From: Celeribacter neptunius
GTDB lineage: Bacteria > Pseudomonadota > Alphaproteobacteria > Rhodobacterales > Rhodobacteraceae
Assembly: GCF_900113955.1 (NCBI RefSeq)
Contig: NZ_FORH01000004.1
Span: 248,001-312,000 of the forward strand
DNA: 64,000 bases
Reading direction: 5' to 3'
In this document: one piece after another, positions 54,836 through 64,000 of the stretch
Numbering within the stretch: position 1 is the stretch's first letter
Layout: each line of letters starts with the position of its first letter
Program-made: the position numbers and the translations under genes
The notes under the pieces: generated by a model
Databases searched by the model: none
The model's input: the letters and a program-made list of their open reading frames with translations, nothing else
What the model was told of the DNA's origin: nothing

Positions 54836-57363
54836 GCGAGAATGACGGCAAAAAAACCCTCGGGGTTCGGGGTGGTCCTGGGTCTGTGAAGCAGAGCTTC
54901 TCCCACGGGCGCACGAAGAACGTCGTGGTGGAAACCAAACGCAAACGTGTCGTGGTACCGAAGCCCGGAGCCGCGAAATCGGGTGCGTCTGGGGCCGGAA
55001 AATCCCATCTTGGGGATCCCTCCAAGCGTCCGGCCGGGATTTCCGATGCGGAAATGGAACGTCGGATGAAAGCGCTCGCTGCTGCGAAAGCGGCGGAAGC
55101 CGAAGAGGCGAAACAGCGCGCGGCCGATGAAAAGGCCCGCGAGGAAGAGCGCGAGCGTCGCCGCCGCGAGGCCGAAGAAAAGGCCCGTGAAGAGGCGGAG
55201 CGCGAAGCCGCGCTGAAAGCCAAGGAAGAAGAGGAAGCCCGTCAGAAGCGTGAGGCCGAAGAGGCCAAGCAACGCGCGGCGGAAGCCAAGAAGAAACCGG
55301 CCGCTGCCGCGAAACCGAAGCAGGACGATGATCCTGCCGCGGCGCAGGCGGCGCTGCAGAAACAGCAGGAACGTGGCGGCCGTGCGGCTCAGCCGACGCC
55401 CCCGCGTGGTCGCGAGCGTGAAGCCGATGATCGCAACAACCGCGGCAAGGGGGGCGACAACCGTCGCTCCGGCAAGCTGACCGTGAACCAGGCGCTGTCT
55501 GGCGGTGAAGGCGGGCGTCAGCGCTCCATGGCCGCGATGAAGCGCAAACAGGAACGCATGCGTCAAAAGGCGATGGGTGGCAATGAATCGCGTGAAAAGG
55601 TTGTGCGCGACGTTCAGGTGCCGGAAACCATCGTTGTTTCCGAACTCGCCAACCGTATGGCGGAACGGGTTGCCGACGTGGTCAAGTCGCTCATGAAAAT
55701 GGGCATGATGGTCACCCAGAACCAGTCGATCGACGCCGATACGGCCGAGCTGATCGTCGAGGAATTTGGTCACCGCATCGTGCGTGTGTCCGATGCCGAC
55801 GTTGAGGACGTGATCCAACAGGTCGAAGACGCACCGGAAACGCTGCAGTCGCGTCCGCCGGTGATCACCATCATGGGCCATGTGGACCATGGTAAAACCT
55901 CGCTGCTCGATGCGATCCGCCATGCCAATGTGACCTCCGGCGAGGCCGGCGGCATTACCCAGCATATCGGTGCCTATCAGGTGAAAACCGAATCCGGGGC
56001 CGTGTTGAGCTTCCTTGATACGCCGGGCCACGCCGCCTTTACCTCGATGCGGGCACGTGGTGCTCAGGTGACGGATATCGTGGTTCTGGTGGTGGCGGCC
56101 GATGACTCGGTCATGCCGCAGACGATCGAGGCGATCAGCCACGCGAAAGCCGCAGGTGTGCCGATGATCGTGGCGATCAACAAATGTGACAAGCCGGAGG
56201 CCGATGCGATGAAGGTGCGCACCGAGCTCTTGCAACATGAGGTGATCGTCGAAGAGATGTCCGGTGATGTGCAGGACGTCGAAGTCTCCGCCAAGACCGG
56301 CAAGGGGCTCGACGAGCTGTTGGAAGCCATCGCACTTCAGGCCGAAATCCTCGAGCTCAAGGCCAATCCGGATCGCGCCGCCGAAGGTGCCGTGATCGAA
56401 GCCCAGCTCGACGTGGGCCGCGGCCCGGTTGCCACCGTTCTGGTGCAAAAAGGGACGCTCAAGCGCGGCGATATCTTCGTCGTCGGTGAGCAATGGGGCA
56501 AGGTCCGTGCGCTGGTCAATGACAAGGGCGATCGCGTCGATGAGGCCGGTCCGTCGGTTCCGGTCGAGGTCCTGGGTCTCAACGGTACGCCGGAAGCCGG
56601 TGACGTGCTGAACGTGGTCGACACCGAGGCGCAAGCCCGTGAGATCGCCGAGTATCGCGAACAGGCCGCCAAGGACAAACGCGCCGCAGCCGGTGCCGCA
56701 ACCACGCTCGATCAGCTTCTGGCGAAAGCCAAGGCGGATGAGAATGTCTCCGAGCTTCCGATCCTGGTGAAAGCCGATGTGCAGGGTTCTGCCGAGGCGA
56801 TCGTCCAGGCGATGGAAAAAATCGGCAACGACGAGGTGCGCGTGCGCGTGCTGCACTACGGTGTGGGTGCGATCACCGAGAGCGATATCGGTCTGGCGGA
56901 GGCCTCCGGCGCGCCGGTGATCGGCTTCAACGTCCGTGCCAACGCGCCGGCCCGGAACTCTGCCAACCAGAAAGGCGTCGAAATTCGCTACTATTCCGTG
57001 ATCTACGACCTCGTGGATGACGTGAAAGCGGCGGCTTCCGGCCTCCTGTCTGCGGAAATTCGCGAGAACTTCATCGGTTATGCCGAGATCAAGGAAGTCT
57101 TCAAGGTCTCCGGCGTCGGCAAGGTGGCGGGCTGTCTCGTCACCGAAGGTGTGGCGCGGCGTTCCGCCGGTGTGCGCCTGCTGCGCGACGATGTGGTGAT
57201 CCACGAGGGCACGCTGAAGACGCTCAAGCGCTTCAAGGACGAGGTCAAGGAAGTGCTGTCCGGCCAGGAATGCGGTATGGCATTCGAGAATTACGACGAT
57301 ATCCGCCCGGGCGATGTCATTGAGATTTTCGAACGCGAAGAGGTCGAGCGCAAGCTCGACTGA
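54832..57363 (+). CDS. infB: Translation initiation factor IF-2
   Basis: GTPase that brings initiator tRNA to the 30S subunit. 843 aa. The N-terminal 230 residues are a charged, alanine/glutamate/arginine/lysine-rich coiled-coil-like region, followed by the IF2N-type helix. The G domain begins with [12 protein letters not shown] near residue 348, with DTPGHAAF and NKCDKPEAD after it. Domains II-IV follow, ending with the tRNA-binding C-terminal domain. Overlaps the preceding gene by four bases, so the operon is fully coupled from ylxR on. Confidence 0.97.
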   Translation: MSENDGKKTLGVRGGPGSVKQSFSHGRTKNVVVETKRKRVVVPKPGAAKSGASGAGKSHLGDPSKRPAGISDAEMERRMKALAAAKAAEAEEAKQRAADEKAREEERERRRREAEEKAREEAEREAALKAKEEEEARQKREAEEAKQRAAEAKKKPAAAAKPKQDDDPAAAQAALQKQQERGGRAAQPTPPRGREREADDRNNRGKGGDNRRSGKLTVNQALSGGEGGRQRSMAAMKRKQERMRQKAMGGNESREKVVRDVQVPETIVVSELANRMAERVADVVKSLMKMGMMVTQNQSIDADTAELIVEEFGHRIVRVSDADVEDVIQQVEDAPETLQSRPPVITIMGHVDHGKTSLLDAIRHANVTSGEAGGITQHIGAYQVKTESGAVLSFLDTPGHAAFTSMRARGAQVTDIVVLVVAADDSVMPQTIEAISHAKAAGVPMIVAINKCDKPEADAMKVRTELLQHEVIVEEMSGDVQDVEVSAKTGKGLDELLEAIALQAEILELKANPDRAAEGAVIEAQLDVGRGPVATVLVQKGTLKRGDIFVVGEQWGKVRALVNDKGDRVDEAGPSVPVEVLGLNGTPEAGDVLNVVDTEAQAREIAEYREQAAKDKRAAAGAATTLDQLLAKAKADENVSELPILVKADVQGSAEAIVQAMEKIGNDEVRVRVLHYGVGAITESDIGLAEASGAPVIGFNVRANAPARNSANQKGVEIRYYSVIYDLVDDVKAAASGLLSAEIRENFIGYAEIKEVFKVSGVGKVAGCLVTEGVARRSAGVRLLRDDVVIHEGTLKTLKRFKDEVKEVLSGQECGMAFENYDDIRPGDVIEIFEREEVERKLD

Positions 57364-57440
57364 TCCCGGATCGGGTCATCCCGGTCGCGACCTTCGGGGG
57401 GCGGCCGGGCTGGCCAAAAACCGGAGAAAACAGACATAGA

Positions 57441-57469
57441 AAAAGGCGCGCCGGGTGGCGCGCCTTTTT
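57441..57469. terminator. Bidirectional rho-independent terminator after infB
   Basis: Perfect eight-base stem GGCGCGCC (57445-57452) and GGCGCGCC (57457-57464), loop GGGT, flanked by AAAA and TTTTT, so it serves both infB and the small gene on the minus strand. Confidence 0.9.
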
Positions 57470-57487
57470 AGCTGTATAACGTGGAAC

Positions 57488-57628
57488 TCAGGCCGCTTTG
57501 GAGTGGGAAACGGGTTTGCCGACAAAGGTTTTGTCGCCAACGCGGACCTGAATCTTGCCATTCTCGGTTTCGCCGATGTACTGGCCCTGAACGGAAATGT
57601 ACTTTCCGAGCGTGATAGAACGCATCAT
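57488..57628 (-). CDS. Small basic protein of unknown function (46 aa)
   Basis: 46 codons from the first of two adjacent ATGs (57628), with GGAG eight bases upstream; the second, at 57625, gives 45 aa. Sequence features: MRSITLGKYISVQGQYIG, a second strand-like part NGKIQVRVGDKTFVGKPV, and a short tail HSKAA. The pattern of alternating hydrophobic residues suggests a small beta protein. It has an upstream AT-rich region and a terminator directly downstream, both features of a real gene. No function is known; it is too short for most automatic gene calling. Confidence 0.7.
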   Translation of the reverse strand: MMRSITLGKYISVQGQYIGETENGKIQVRVGDKTFVGKPVSHSKAA

Positions 57629-57783
57629 GTGGCTTGCTCCGGTTTGAACCTTATTAGGGTTAATTTAACCGAAAATTCGTTAAAAAACATTTACGAAATT
57701 GAGACAAACCCGTTTTTTCTGCGCAAATGTTGAGCAATTAGGGGTTAATCCTACAGCATATGCTGTTTCTGCTTTGCGGCATT

Positions 57784-58182
57784 TCACAAGAGATCGCGCA
57801 GGATGGGAATCAGCGGAATATCCGCGGGCGGCATCGGGTAGTCGCGCAGCTCGGAGGCTTTCGCCCATTTCAGCACCTGTCCTTCGCGTGGGCTCGGGAT
57901 GCCGTTCCATTTGCGACAGGCAAACAGCGGCATCATCAGATGGAAGTCGTCATAGCTGTGCGAGGCGAAGGTCAGCGGCGCGAGACAGGAATTCCAGGTC
58001 TCGATCCCGAGCTCTTCGTGAAGCTCTCGGACCAGTGCCGCCTCAGGCGTCTCTCCGGGCTCGACCTTGCCACCCGGGAATTCCCAGAGACCGGCCATGC
58101 TCTTGCCCTCGGGGCGCTGCGCCAAAAGCACACGCCCCTCGACATCGATCAGCGCGACGGCGGAAACCAGAACGATCTTCAC
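57784..58182 (-). CDS. mutT: 8-oxo-dGTP diphosphatase MutT-like
   Basis: Removes oxidised dGTP from the nucleotide pool. 132 aa. Nudix box GGKVEPGETPEAALVRELHEELGI, given as GGKVEPGE and RELHEELGI, near residues 38-60; the WEFPGGKVE lead-in is typical of MutT. The family assignment is clear; specificity for 8-oxo-dGTP is inferred. Overlaps the argJ stop by four bases, an odd pairing of functions but common in related genomes. Confidence 0.87.
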   Translation of the reverse strand: MKIVLVSAVALIDVEGRVLLAQRPEGKSMAGLWEFPGGKVEPGETPEAALVRELHEELGIETWNSCLAPLTFASHSYDDFHLMMPLFACRKWNGIPSPREGQVLKWAKASELRDYPMPPADIPLIPILRDLL

Positions 58183-59423
58183 GAGCGGTAATCCGCGTTG
58201 ATCGAGATATAACCATGAGTCAGGTCGCAGGACCAGACGGTGGCGGTGCCATTGTCGAGGCCGAGATCGACGCGAATGGTGATTTCGGAATTCTTCATGT
58301 AGGCGGCGCCGGCCTCCTCGGTATAGGAGGGCGCGACCCAGCCGTTCTCGGCCACGAGGATGTCGCCGAACCAGATGGTCAAACGGTCGCGCTCGGCGCG
58401 CTCGCCGGCCTTGCCGACGGCCATGACGACACGGCCCCAGTTCGGGTCCTCGCCGGCCACGGCGGTCTTGACCAGCGGCGAATTGGCGATGGCCATGGCG
58501 ACGCGATGGGCGGGGCCGTTGGCATTGGCGCCGGTGACCTGCACCTCGATGAGCTTGCTGGCGCCTTCGCCGTCACGGGCAATCTGGATTGCCAGATCCT
58601 TCATTACCGCATGCAGCGCGTCGCGGAACACCCGCACCCGAGGATCGGCGAAATCGGTGATCGGCGCCATATCGGCCTTGCCGGTGGCGGCGACCAGAAC
58701 CGTGTCCGAGGTCGAGGTGTCGCCATCGACGGTGACGCAGTTGAAGGTCGAGGCATTGTCGAGCCAGAGGCACTGTTGCAGCACTTCACGCGAAATTGCG
58801 GTGTCGGTGAAGATATAGCAGAGCATGGTTGCCATATCGGGCGCAATCATGCCGGAGCCTTTGGCGAAACCGGCGATCTTGACCTCGACCCCGTCGAGCG
58901 TCGCGGTCTGCGTGGCGCCTTTCGGGAAGGTGTCCGTGGTCATGATGGCGCGGGCCGCCTGTTCCATGGCGCCTTCTTCGAGGCTCGCGCTCAGCTCGCC
59001 GATCTTGGCGGTGATCCGCTCCCATTTGAGCGGCTCGCCGATCACGCCGGTGGAGGCGGTGAAGACGCGGTTTTGCTCGATGCCCATTTCCTCGGCCACG
59101 GCGGCGGTGATCTTGGCCACCGAATCGAAACCCGATTGACCGGTGAAAGCGTTGGAATTACCGGAGTTCACCAGGATTGCGGCTTTGCCTTCGAGATCCT
59201 CAGTGATCTTCTCCTGACAATCGAGCACAGCGGCCGAGCGTGTGGACGAGCGGGTGAAGACGCCGGCAACCGCCGTGCCCTCACAAAGCTCGGCCAACAT
59301 GAGATCCGTTCGTCCAGAGTAACGTACCCCGGCCTCAAGTGCGGCAAAACGCACGCCGCCGATCACGGGAAGCTCGGGGAATTTTTCCGGCGCGAGCGGG
59401 GAAACATGTTCAATCTTGGCCAT
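58179..59423 (-). CDS. argJ: Bifunctional glutamate N-acetyltransferase / amino-acid N-acetyltransferase ArgJ
   Basis: Transfers acetyl groups between ornithine and glutamate in the cyclic arginine pathway. 414 aa. The autocleavage site is in KGSGMIAPDMATML, before the threonine of the ATM sequence, which becomes the nucleophile of the beta chain. The NSGNSNAFTG segment near residue 87 and the DNASTFNCVTVDGDTSTSDT region are conserved. AAGGA is eight bases upstream of the ATG. Operon of parvulin-argJ-mutT on the minus strand; argG is in the same window. Confidence 0.95.
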   Translation of the reverse strand: MAKIEHVSPLAPEKFPELPVIGGVRFAALEAGVRYSGRTDLMLAELCEGTAVAGVFTRSSTRSAAVLDCQEKITEDLEGKAAILVNSGNSNAFTGQSGFDSVAKITAAVAEEMGIEQNRVFTASTGVIGEPLKWERITAKIGELSASLEEGAMEQAARAIMTTDTFPKGATQTATLDGVEVKIAGFAKGSGMIAPDMATMLCYIFTDTAISREVLQQCLWLDNASTFNCVTVDGDTSTSDTVLVAATGKADMAPITDFADPRVRVFRDALHAVMKDLAIQIARDGEGASKLIEVQVTGANANGPAHRVAMAIANSPLVKTAVAGEDPNWGRVVMAVGKAGERAERDRLTIWFGDILVAENGWVAPSYTEEAGAAYMKNSEITIRVDLGLDNGTATVWSCDLTHGYISINADYRS

Positions 59424-59450
59424 CTGTGTCGTCCTTGCCTGAACCCGGGG

Positions 59451-60293
59451 TTACTGGGCCAACAGATCGTCTTGCCGCAGTGCGGCCGGGTCAATCCCTT
59501 CGACCATCTCGATCGTGGCTGCATCGGTCAGCTCTTCGATCTTGCTGCGAATGGCTTTTTCCTGAATATCGGCGGTCAGCTCGTCTTGCACTTCCTCAAG
59601 CGGCGGCACAGAGGCCAGGCGTGTTTCCATCAATTTGATGACATGCCAGCCGAATTGGGTCTGAACCGGGGCCGAAACATCGCCCTCTTTCATCTCGACC
59701 ACGGCTTTTTCAAACGGTTCGACCATCATGCCGAGACCGAACCAGCCGAGATCGCCACCATTCGGACCCGAGGGGCCGGTGGATTTTTCGCGCGCCAGAC
59801 CGGCGAAATCGGCCCCGTCATTCAGTTCGGCTTCGATCGCTTTCGCCTCTTCCTCGGTTTCGACGAGAATATGCGCGGCGTGGTATTCGCGGCCCGGCTC
59901 GAATTCGGCGAATTTTGCATCATAAGCGGCTTTCAGAGCTTCCTCGCTCACCGCCGCCTTGGACATGGTCTCGAGCATATTGCCGGCGATCAACACGCGT
60001 TTCTCATTGTCGATCTGGTATTTCAGCGCCTCTTCCACATCGCCTGCGGCCTGGGACAGCAGCTCCTGCTGGACAATCTGGTTCACGATGCCGTCAAAAA
60101 GCTGTGCATCGGTCAGGCTCTGGTACTGCGGCGGCAGCGATTGCCGGGCCGCGATCATGTGACCGAGGGTGATTTCCGTGTCGTTGACCCGGGCGACCAC
60201 GGTTTCTGCACTCAAATCCTCTGCCATGACGGGCGCGGAGGCCATGAGAGCCACGGAAAGCAGGGCTGCGGCGGTGGGAAAACGGTATTTCAT
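59451..60293 (-). CDS. Periplasmic parvulin-type peptidyl-prolyl isomerase
   Basis: 280 aa from the ATG at 60293, with AAGGA upstream. The N-terminal signal peptide (MKYRFPTAAALLSVALMASAPVMA in outline) ends near residue 24. A SurA/PrsA-like chaperone helix region follows, and then the parvulin domain, about residues 130-225, with HILVETEEEAKAIEAEL, GGDLGWFGLGMMVEPFEKAV and QFGWHVIKL. It assists folding of exported proteins. A 27-base gap leads to argJ; on the other side it is divergent from secA, which fits a secretion theme. Confidence 0.88.
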   Translation of the reverse strand: MKYRFPTAAALLSVALMASAPVMAEDLSAETVVARVNDTEITLGHMIAARQSLPPQYQSLTDAQLFDGIVNQIVQQELLSQAAGDVEEALKYQIDNEKRVLIAGNMLETMSKAAVSEEALKAAYDAKFAEFEPGREYHAAHILVETEEEAKAIEAELNDGADFAGLAREKSTGPSGPNGGDLGWFGLGMMVEPFEKAVVEMKEGDVSAPVQTQFGWHVIKLMETRLASVPPLEEVQDELTADIQEKAIRSKIEELTDAATIEMVEGIDPAALRQDDLLAQ

Positions 60294-60334
60294 CGAGAAA
60301 ATCCTTCCTGTCGGCGCCATTCCGGGACCCGACG

Positions 60335-60363
60335 TTGACACTGATGATGTGGCCCCTTACATC
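60335..60363 (+). promoter_or_regulatory. Candidate promoter of secA
   Basis: TTGACA (60335-60340, perfect), 17-base spacer, TACATC (60358-60363). It leaves a leader of about 105 bases before the secA ATG, in the 180-base divergent gap. The -10 is weak. Confidence 0.45.
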
Positions 60364-60473
60364 CCGATAGGTCGTTGCAGAGGAGCCTTTACGCCTGTTT
60401 CTATGGGCAGAGTGGCAGCGGGGCAATCCCTCCTCTCACACGATCCTGTCAGGACGCATCGAGCGGAGAGAAT

Positions 60474-63176
60474 ATGCTGGGCATCGGTACACTCGCGAAG
60501 AAGGTTTTCGGAACACCCAATGATCGCAAGATCAAGGCGACCCGACCGATCGTGGCAAAGATCAACGCGCTGGAGCCGGAGTTCGAAAAACTCGATGACG
60601 CCGGACTGATCGCCAAGACCGAAGAATTCAAGAAACGCGTGGAAGGTGGCGAGAGCTTGGACGCCATCCTGCCCGAGGCTTTCGCCAATTGTCGCGAAGC
60701 GGCCCGCCGGGCGCTGGGTCTCAGAGCGTTCGACACGCAGCTGATGGGGGGCATCTTCCTGCATCAGGGCAATATCGCCGAGATGAAGACCGGTGAGGGC
60801 AAGACGCTGGTCGCGACCTTCCCGTCCTATCTCAATGCGCTGACCGGCAAGGGCGTGCATGTGGTGACGGTGAACGAATACCTCGCCAAACGCGACGCCG
60901 ACTGGATGGCCAATGTGTTCGAGGCGCTGGGCATGAGCTGTTCCTCGATCTACAGCCAGCAGCCCGAGGACGAGAAACGCGCGGCCTATGCCTGTGACGT
61001 GACCTATGCCACGAACAACGAGCTGGGCTTCGATTATCTGCGCGACAATATGAAATCCGAGCTCAAGGACATGGTCCAGCGTGGGCATCATTTCGCCATC
61101 GTCGACGAGGTGGACAGCATCCTGATCGACGAGGCGCGGACGCCGCTGATCATTTCCGGTCCTTCGGATGACCGGTCCGAGCTCTATCTCACGATCGACA
61201 AGCTGATCCCTTCTCTCACCGAAGAGCATTTCGAGATCGACGAAAAGGCCCGTCAGGTGACCTTCACCGAGGCCGGCAACGAATATCTCGAAGAGATCCT
61301 GCATCAGGCCGGTTTGCTGTCCGAAGGTCAGACGCTCTACGATCCGGAAAGCACCACCATCGTGCACCATGTGAACCAGGGTCTGCGGGCGCATACCCTG
61401 TTCCAGAACGGTGTGCATTACATTGTGCGCAACGGCGAAGTGGCCCTGATCGACGAGTTCACCGGCCGGATGATGTCCGGACGTCGTCTTTCCGAAGGTC
61501 TGCATCAGGCGATCGAGGCGAAAGAGGGCGTCGAGATCAAGCCCGAGAACATCACCATGGCCTCGGTGACGTTCCAGAACTATTTCCGCCTCTACGAGAC
61601 GCTCTCGGGCATGACCGGGACCGCGGCCACCGAGGCCGAGGAATTCATGGAAATCTACAAGCTCGGCGTGGTCGAAGTGCCGACCAACCGGCCGATCGCC
61701 CGGATTGACGAGCATGACCGGGTTTACCGCACCGAGGCGGAAAAGCTCACTGCCGTGGTCGAGTCGATCCGGAGTGCCAATGCCAAGGGCCAGCCGGTTC
61801 TGGTTGGCACCACTTCGATCGACAAATCCGAACAGCTCTCGCAACTGCTGACCAAGGAAGGCATCAAGCACAATGTGCTCAACGCCAAGCAGCACGAGAT
61901 GGAAGCCCAGATCGTCGCCGATGCCGGCAAATTCGGTGCGGTGACCATCGCCACCAACATGGCCGGTCGCGGCACCGACATCAAACTTGGCGGCAATGTC
62001 GAAATGTCGGTGATGGAGGCCCTGGCCGCCAATCCCGAGGCCAACCCGGACGAGATCCGCAAACAGATCGAGGCGCAGCACGCCGAGGAAGAGAAAAAGG
62101 TTCTCGAGGCCGGCGGTCTCTATGTGCTCGCCACCGAGCGCCATGAATCGCGCCGGATCGACAACCAGCTGCGCGGCCGCTCGGGCCGTCAGGGCGACCC
62201 GGGGCGCTCGTTGTTCTTCCTGTCGCTCGAAGACGATCTGATGCGCATTTTCGGCTCCGAGCGTCTCGACAACATGCTCTCGAAAATGGGCATGAAAGAG
62301 GGCGAGGCGATCGTGCACCCCTGGGTCAACAAATCCCTGGAGAAAGCGCAAGCCAAAGTCGAAGGTCGCAACTTCGACATCCGCAAACAGCTTCTGAAAT
62401 TCGATGACGTGATGAATGATCAGCGCAAGGTGGTCTTCTCCCAGCGGCGCGAGATCATGGAATCCGAAGATGTGAACGAGATCGTTGCCGATATGCGCCA
62501 CGAGGTGATCGACGATCTCGTCGGCGAGACGATTCCGCCGAAATCCTACCCGGATCAATGGGATGTGGATCGGCTTCATGACAGTGTCGTTGAAGCGCTC
62601 AACATGGATCTGCCGGTCAAGGACTGGGCCGAGGAAGAGGGGGTCGATGATGAGGCGATCATCGAACGGATTTCCGATGCCTCGGATGCGATGATGGCTG
62701 AAAAGGAAGAGGCTTTCGGTGCGGAGCAAATGCGCCAGATCGAAAAGCAATTCCTCCTGAGCACCATCGATTCCAAGTGGCGCGAGCATCTTTTGACGCT
62801 TGAACATCTGCGCTCCGTCGTGGGGTTCCGGGGCTATGCCCAGCGGGATCCGCTCAATGAATACAAGAACGAAAGCTTCCAGCTGTTCGAGACCATGCTC
62901 GACAGCCTGCGCAGTGAAGTGAGCCAGAAACTTTCCCGTGTGCGCCCGATGACCGAAGAAGAGCGTAACAGCATGCTGGCGCAGCTCGCGGCTCAGCAGG
63001 CTGCGGCGGTCGCAGGGGCGCAACCCAACCCGGTTGGCGAACCGGAAGAGGGGCATCCGAATGCTGTGCCGGGCTTCGATGAAAACGATCCCTCGACCTG
63101 GGGCAATCCGGGACGCAACGATCTTTGCCCCTGTGGCTCCGGCAAGAAATTCAAACATTGCCACGGCGCTGTTTGA
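60474..63176 (+). CDS. secA: Preprotein translocase ATPase SecA
   Basis: Motor of the Sec export pathway, partner of SecB (10909) and SecYEG. 900 aa from the ATG at 60474, preceded by GGAGAG. Walker A MKTGEGKT is at about 104-111, with [16 protein letters not shown] near residue 220 and [13 protein letters not shown]-type motif VI ([16 protein letters not shown]). The C-terminal zinc tail has [14 protein letters not shown], the SecB- and phospholipid-binding motif. A terminator follows 15 bases beyond the stop. Confidence 0.97.
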   Translation: MLGIGTLAKKVFGTPNDRKIKATRPIVAKINALEPEFEKLDDAGLIAKTEEFKKRVEGGESLDAILPEAFANCREAARRALGLRAFDTQLMGGIFLHQGNIAEMKTGEGKTLVATFPSYLNALTGKGVHVVTVNEYLAKRDADWMANVFEALGMSCSSIYSQQPEDEKRAAYACDVTYATNNELGFDYLRDNMKSELKDMVQRGHHFAIVDEVDSILIDEARTPLIISGPSDDRSELYLTIDKLIPSLTEEHFEIDEKARQVTFTEAGNEYLEEILHQAGLLSEGQTLYDPESTTIVHHVNQGLRAHTLFQNGVHYIVRNGEVALIDEFTGRMMSGRRLSEGLHQAIEAKEGVEIKPENITMASVTFQNYFRLYETLSGMTGTAATEAEEFMEIYKLGVVEVPTNRPIARIDEHDRVYRTEAEKLTAVVESIRSANAKGQPVLVGTTSIDKSEQLSQLLTKEGIKHNVLNAKQHEMEAQIVADAGKFGAVTIATNMAGRGTDIKLGGNVEMSVMEALAANPEANPDEIRKQIEAQHAEEEKKVLEAGGLYVLATERHESRRIDNQLRGRSGRQGDPGRSLFFLSLEDDLMRIFGSERLDNMLSKMGMKEGEAIVHPWVNKSLEKAQAKVEGRNFDIRKQLLKFDDVMNDQRKVVFSQRREIMESEDVNEIVADMRHEVIDDLVGETIPPKSYPDQWDVDRLHDSVVEALNMDLPVKDWAEEEGVDDEAIIERISDASDAMMAEKEEAFGAEQMRQIEKQFLLSTIDSKWREHLLTLEHLRSVVGFRGYAQRDPLNEYKNESFQLFETMLDSLRSEVSQKLSRVRPMTEEERNSMLAQLAAQQAAAVAGAQPNPVGEPEEGHPNAVPGFDENDPSTWGNPGRNDLCPCGSGKKFKHCHGAV

Positions 63177-63191
63177 TCCGCTTGTGAAAAT

Positions 63192-63229
63192 GGCCCGCAT
63201 CGTCTGAGCGCTGCGGGCCTTTTCTTTCT
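63192..63229 (+). terminator. Rho-independent terminator after secA
   Basis: GGCCCGCA (63192-63199) and TGCGGGCC (63212-63219), twelve-base loop, followed by a T-rich run TTTTCTTTCT. Confidence 0.8.
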
Positions 63230-63303
63230 GATTTCAGGTTGAAAAATTTGCGCCCAGGACGGAAAGTCCCGGAAAGCCAATCTGTCACAAAGGCGTGGAG
63301 CCC

Positions 63304-64000
63304 ATGTTGAAAGCCGCTGCGGCCCGTTTCACCGCCTTTGTCCTGTTGATCCTGTTCCCCGCCTCAGTTCTGGCACAGGACGTCAATCTCCTGTCGCGCG
63401 ATGGTTCGATCTCGATCACCGGCAATTTCCTGAGCTTCGACGGTGAATTCTATCGGGTCGAGACCGATCTCGGCGTGTTGACGGTGGATGGTTCGGGGGT
63501 GCGGTGCGAGGGGCCGGGTTGTCCCGATCTCGAGGGCTATTACGCCCAGATCCGCATGTCTGGCGAGGCCAAGGGCATGCGGACGCTGATGCCGGCGCTG
63601 ATCACCGCCTTTGCCATGCGTAATGGCTATGCCGTGGCCACCAATTCGCTGAGCGAAACCATGCGCTCGATGGTTTTGACCGATACGGTCAACGATCTGA
63701 CGGTGGGCGAATTTCTCCTGACCGAGAGCACCAGTGCCGAAGGTTTCGCCGATATGATGGCCGAGGCCACAGATGTCGTGTTGTCCCTGCGCAAGGTGGC
63801 GCCGCGCGAGCTGGCGCTGGCCTTCGAGTCCGGTGTGGGCGATCTTTCCGATCCGCTCAGGGCGCGGGTGGTGGCGCTCGATGCGCTGGTGCCGATGGCG
63901 TCCCGCTCGAACCTGGTGGAGGCCCTGTCGCTCTCCGATCTTGCCGGGATTTACACGGGACAGTTCAGCAATTGGACGGAGCTCGGCGGCGGAGACGCCC
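63304..64000 (+). CDS. Substrate-binding (PBP-like) protein, probably OmpA-fused; 3' end outside window
   Basis: Reads from the ATG at 63304, after GTGGAG, to the window edge with no stop: at least 232 codons. A signal peptide (MLKAAAARFTAFVLLILFPASVLA by outline) ends after residue 24. The mature part holds two close cysteines (RCEGPGC) and, near the right edge, a phosphate-binding-protein-like segment SLSDLAGIYTGQFSNWTELGG, similar to PstS proteins. In related genomes such proteins carry a C-terminal OmpA domain, which would lie beyond the window; that is inference. Confidence 0.75.
   Translation, partial: MLKAAAARFTAFVLLILFPASVLAQDVNLLSRDGSISITGNFLSFDGEFYRVETDLGVLTVDGSGVRCEGPGCPDLEGYYAQIRMSGEAKGMRTLMPALITAFAMRNGYAVATNSLSETMRSMVLTDTVNDLTVGEFLLTESTSAEGFADMMAEATDVVLSLRKVAPRELALAFESGVGDLSDPLRARVVALDALVPMASRSNLVEALSLSDLAGIYTGQFSNWTELGGGDA

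Noticed and set aside
57651-57683. Cluster of TTAA elements before the 46-aa gene, possible CtrA site
   Set aside because: TTAA elements at 57660, 57665 and 57680 are separated by 1, 11 or 16 bases, never by the seven of a full CtrA site.
60394-60609. Small frame starting between the secA promoter and secA, ending inside secA, as a secM-like leader peptide
   Set aside because: It lacks a signal peptide and stall-like ending, and runs 130 bases into secA out of frame. The data do not support a SecM analogue.
52261-63200. Several long open frames opposite nusA, infB, argJ-parvulin and secA (700-950 codons)
   Set aside because: Each mirrors a firmly identified gene on the other strand. Their proteins are rich in His, Arg and Gly with no motifs, as expected for the reverse frame of G+C-rich genes.

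Overview
The window is a stretch of core chromosome from an alphaproteobacterium, most likely a member of the Rhodobacteraceae (Roseobacter-type). The signs are high G+C coding sequence, the alphaproteobacterial AddAB pair, a Tim44/TimA-like gene next to secB, the block maf-aroE-coaE-dnaQ facing hemJ-rho-mnmE-mnmG-rsmG-parA-parB, and a TTAA-N7-TTAA CtrA-type site. I see no phage, insertion sequence, CRISPR array, rRNA or tRNA. About 62 protein genes are supported, two of them cut by the window edges (addB on the left, a substrate-binding-protein gene on the right). One 46-codon gene on the minus strand at 57488-57628 is short enough to be easily missed.

The centre of interest is the only long gene-free gap, 14208-14603 between maf and hemJ. 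It is AT-rich, has one perfect DnaA box, a second that fits TTWTNCACA, a third one base off, a perfect IHF consensus and two strongly AT-rich tracts. Genes to its left run leftward and genes to its right run rightward. I read it as the chromosomal replication origin (oriC). Two perfect 16-bp parS sites follow at 17790-17805 (covering the mnmG start) and 19695-19710 (inside rsmG), just before parA-parB, so replication initiation and segregation functions sit within about 8 kb.

Layout. 1-5548: addB-addA DNA break repair. 5607-7897: trxA, then hslV-hslU protease. 7910-10229 (minus): smr, mltA, Tim44-like. 10336-11418: fxsA, secB. 11428-14207 (minus): dnaQ, coaE, aroE, maf. 14208-14603: oriC. 14604-21987: hemJ, rho, mnmE-mnmG-rsmG-parA-parB. 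21984-24857 (minus): rph-rdgB-ridA-hemW as a tightly overlapping operon. 24991-27747: hrcA-grpE and a TPM-domain zinc-ribbon protein. 27748-35006: mutS (minus), maeB, a ribokinase-like gene, argG (minus). 35156-37157: a membrane protein coupled to ilvA. 37167-38936: a divergent Hpt and response-regulator/PP2C pair sharing the CtrA-type site. 38921-43384: a Nudix gene, then hslO, CoA-pyrophosphatase Nudix, cca and an m5U RNA methyltransferase. 43454-45594: two L,D-transpeptidases around a CAP-domain lipoprotein, and a small secreted protein. 45674-49998: hemH, a degenerate methyltransferase, comF-grx-nit-marR. 50013-51797: ubiG and pip. 51801-57363: rimP-nusA-ylxR-infB behind a leader with a terminator. 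57488-60293 (minus): a 46-aa protein, mutT, argJ, a parvulin. 60474-64000: secA and the partial substrate-binding protein.

Nearly all of this is housekeeping: replication and segregation, repair, translation initiation, protein export and quality control, heme synthesis and amino-acid synthesis. The less settled parts are the origin, the parS sites inside genes, the leader of rimP-nusA-infB, the CtrA-type site, and several small or membrane proteins without known function.
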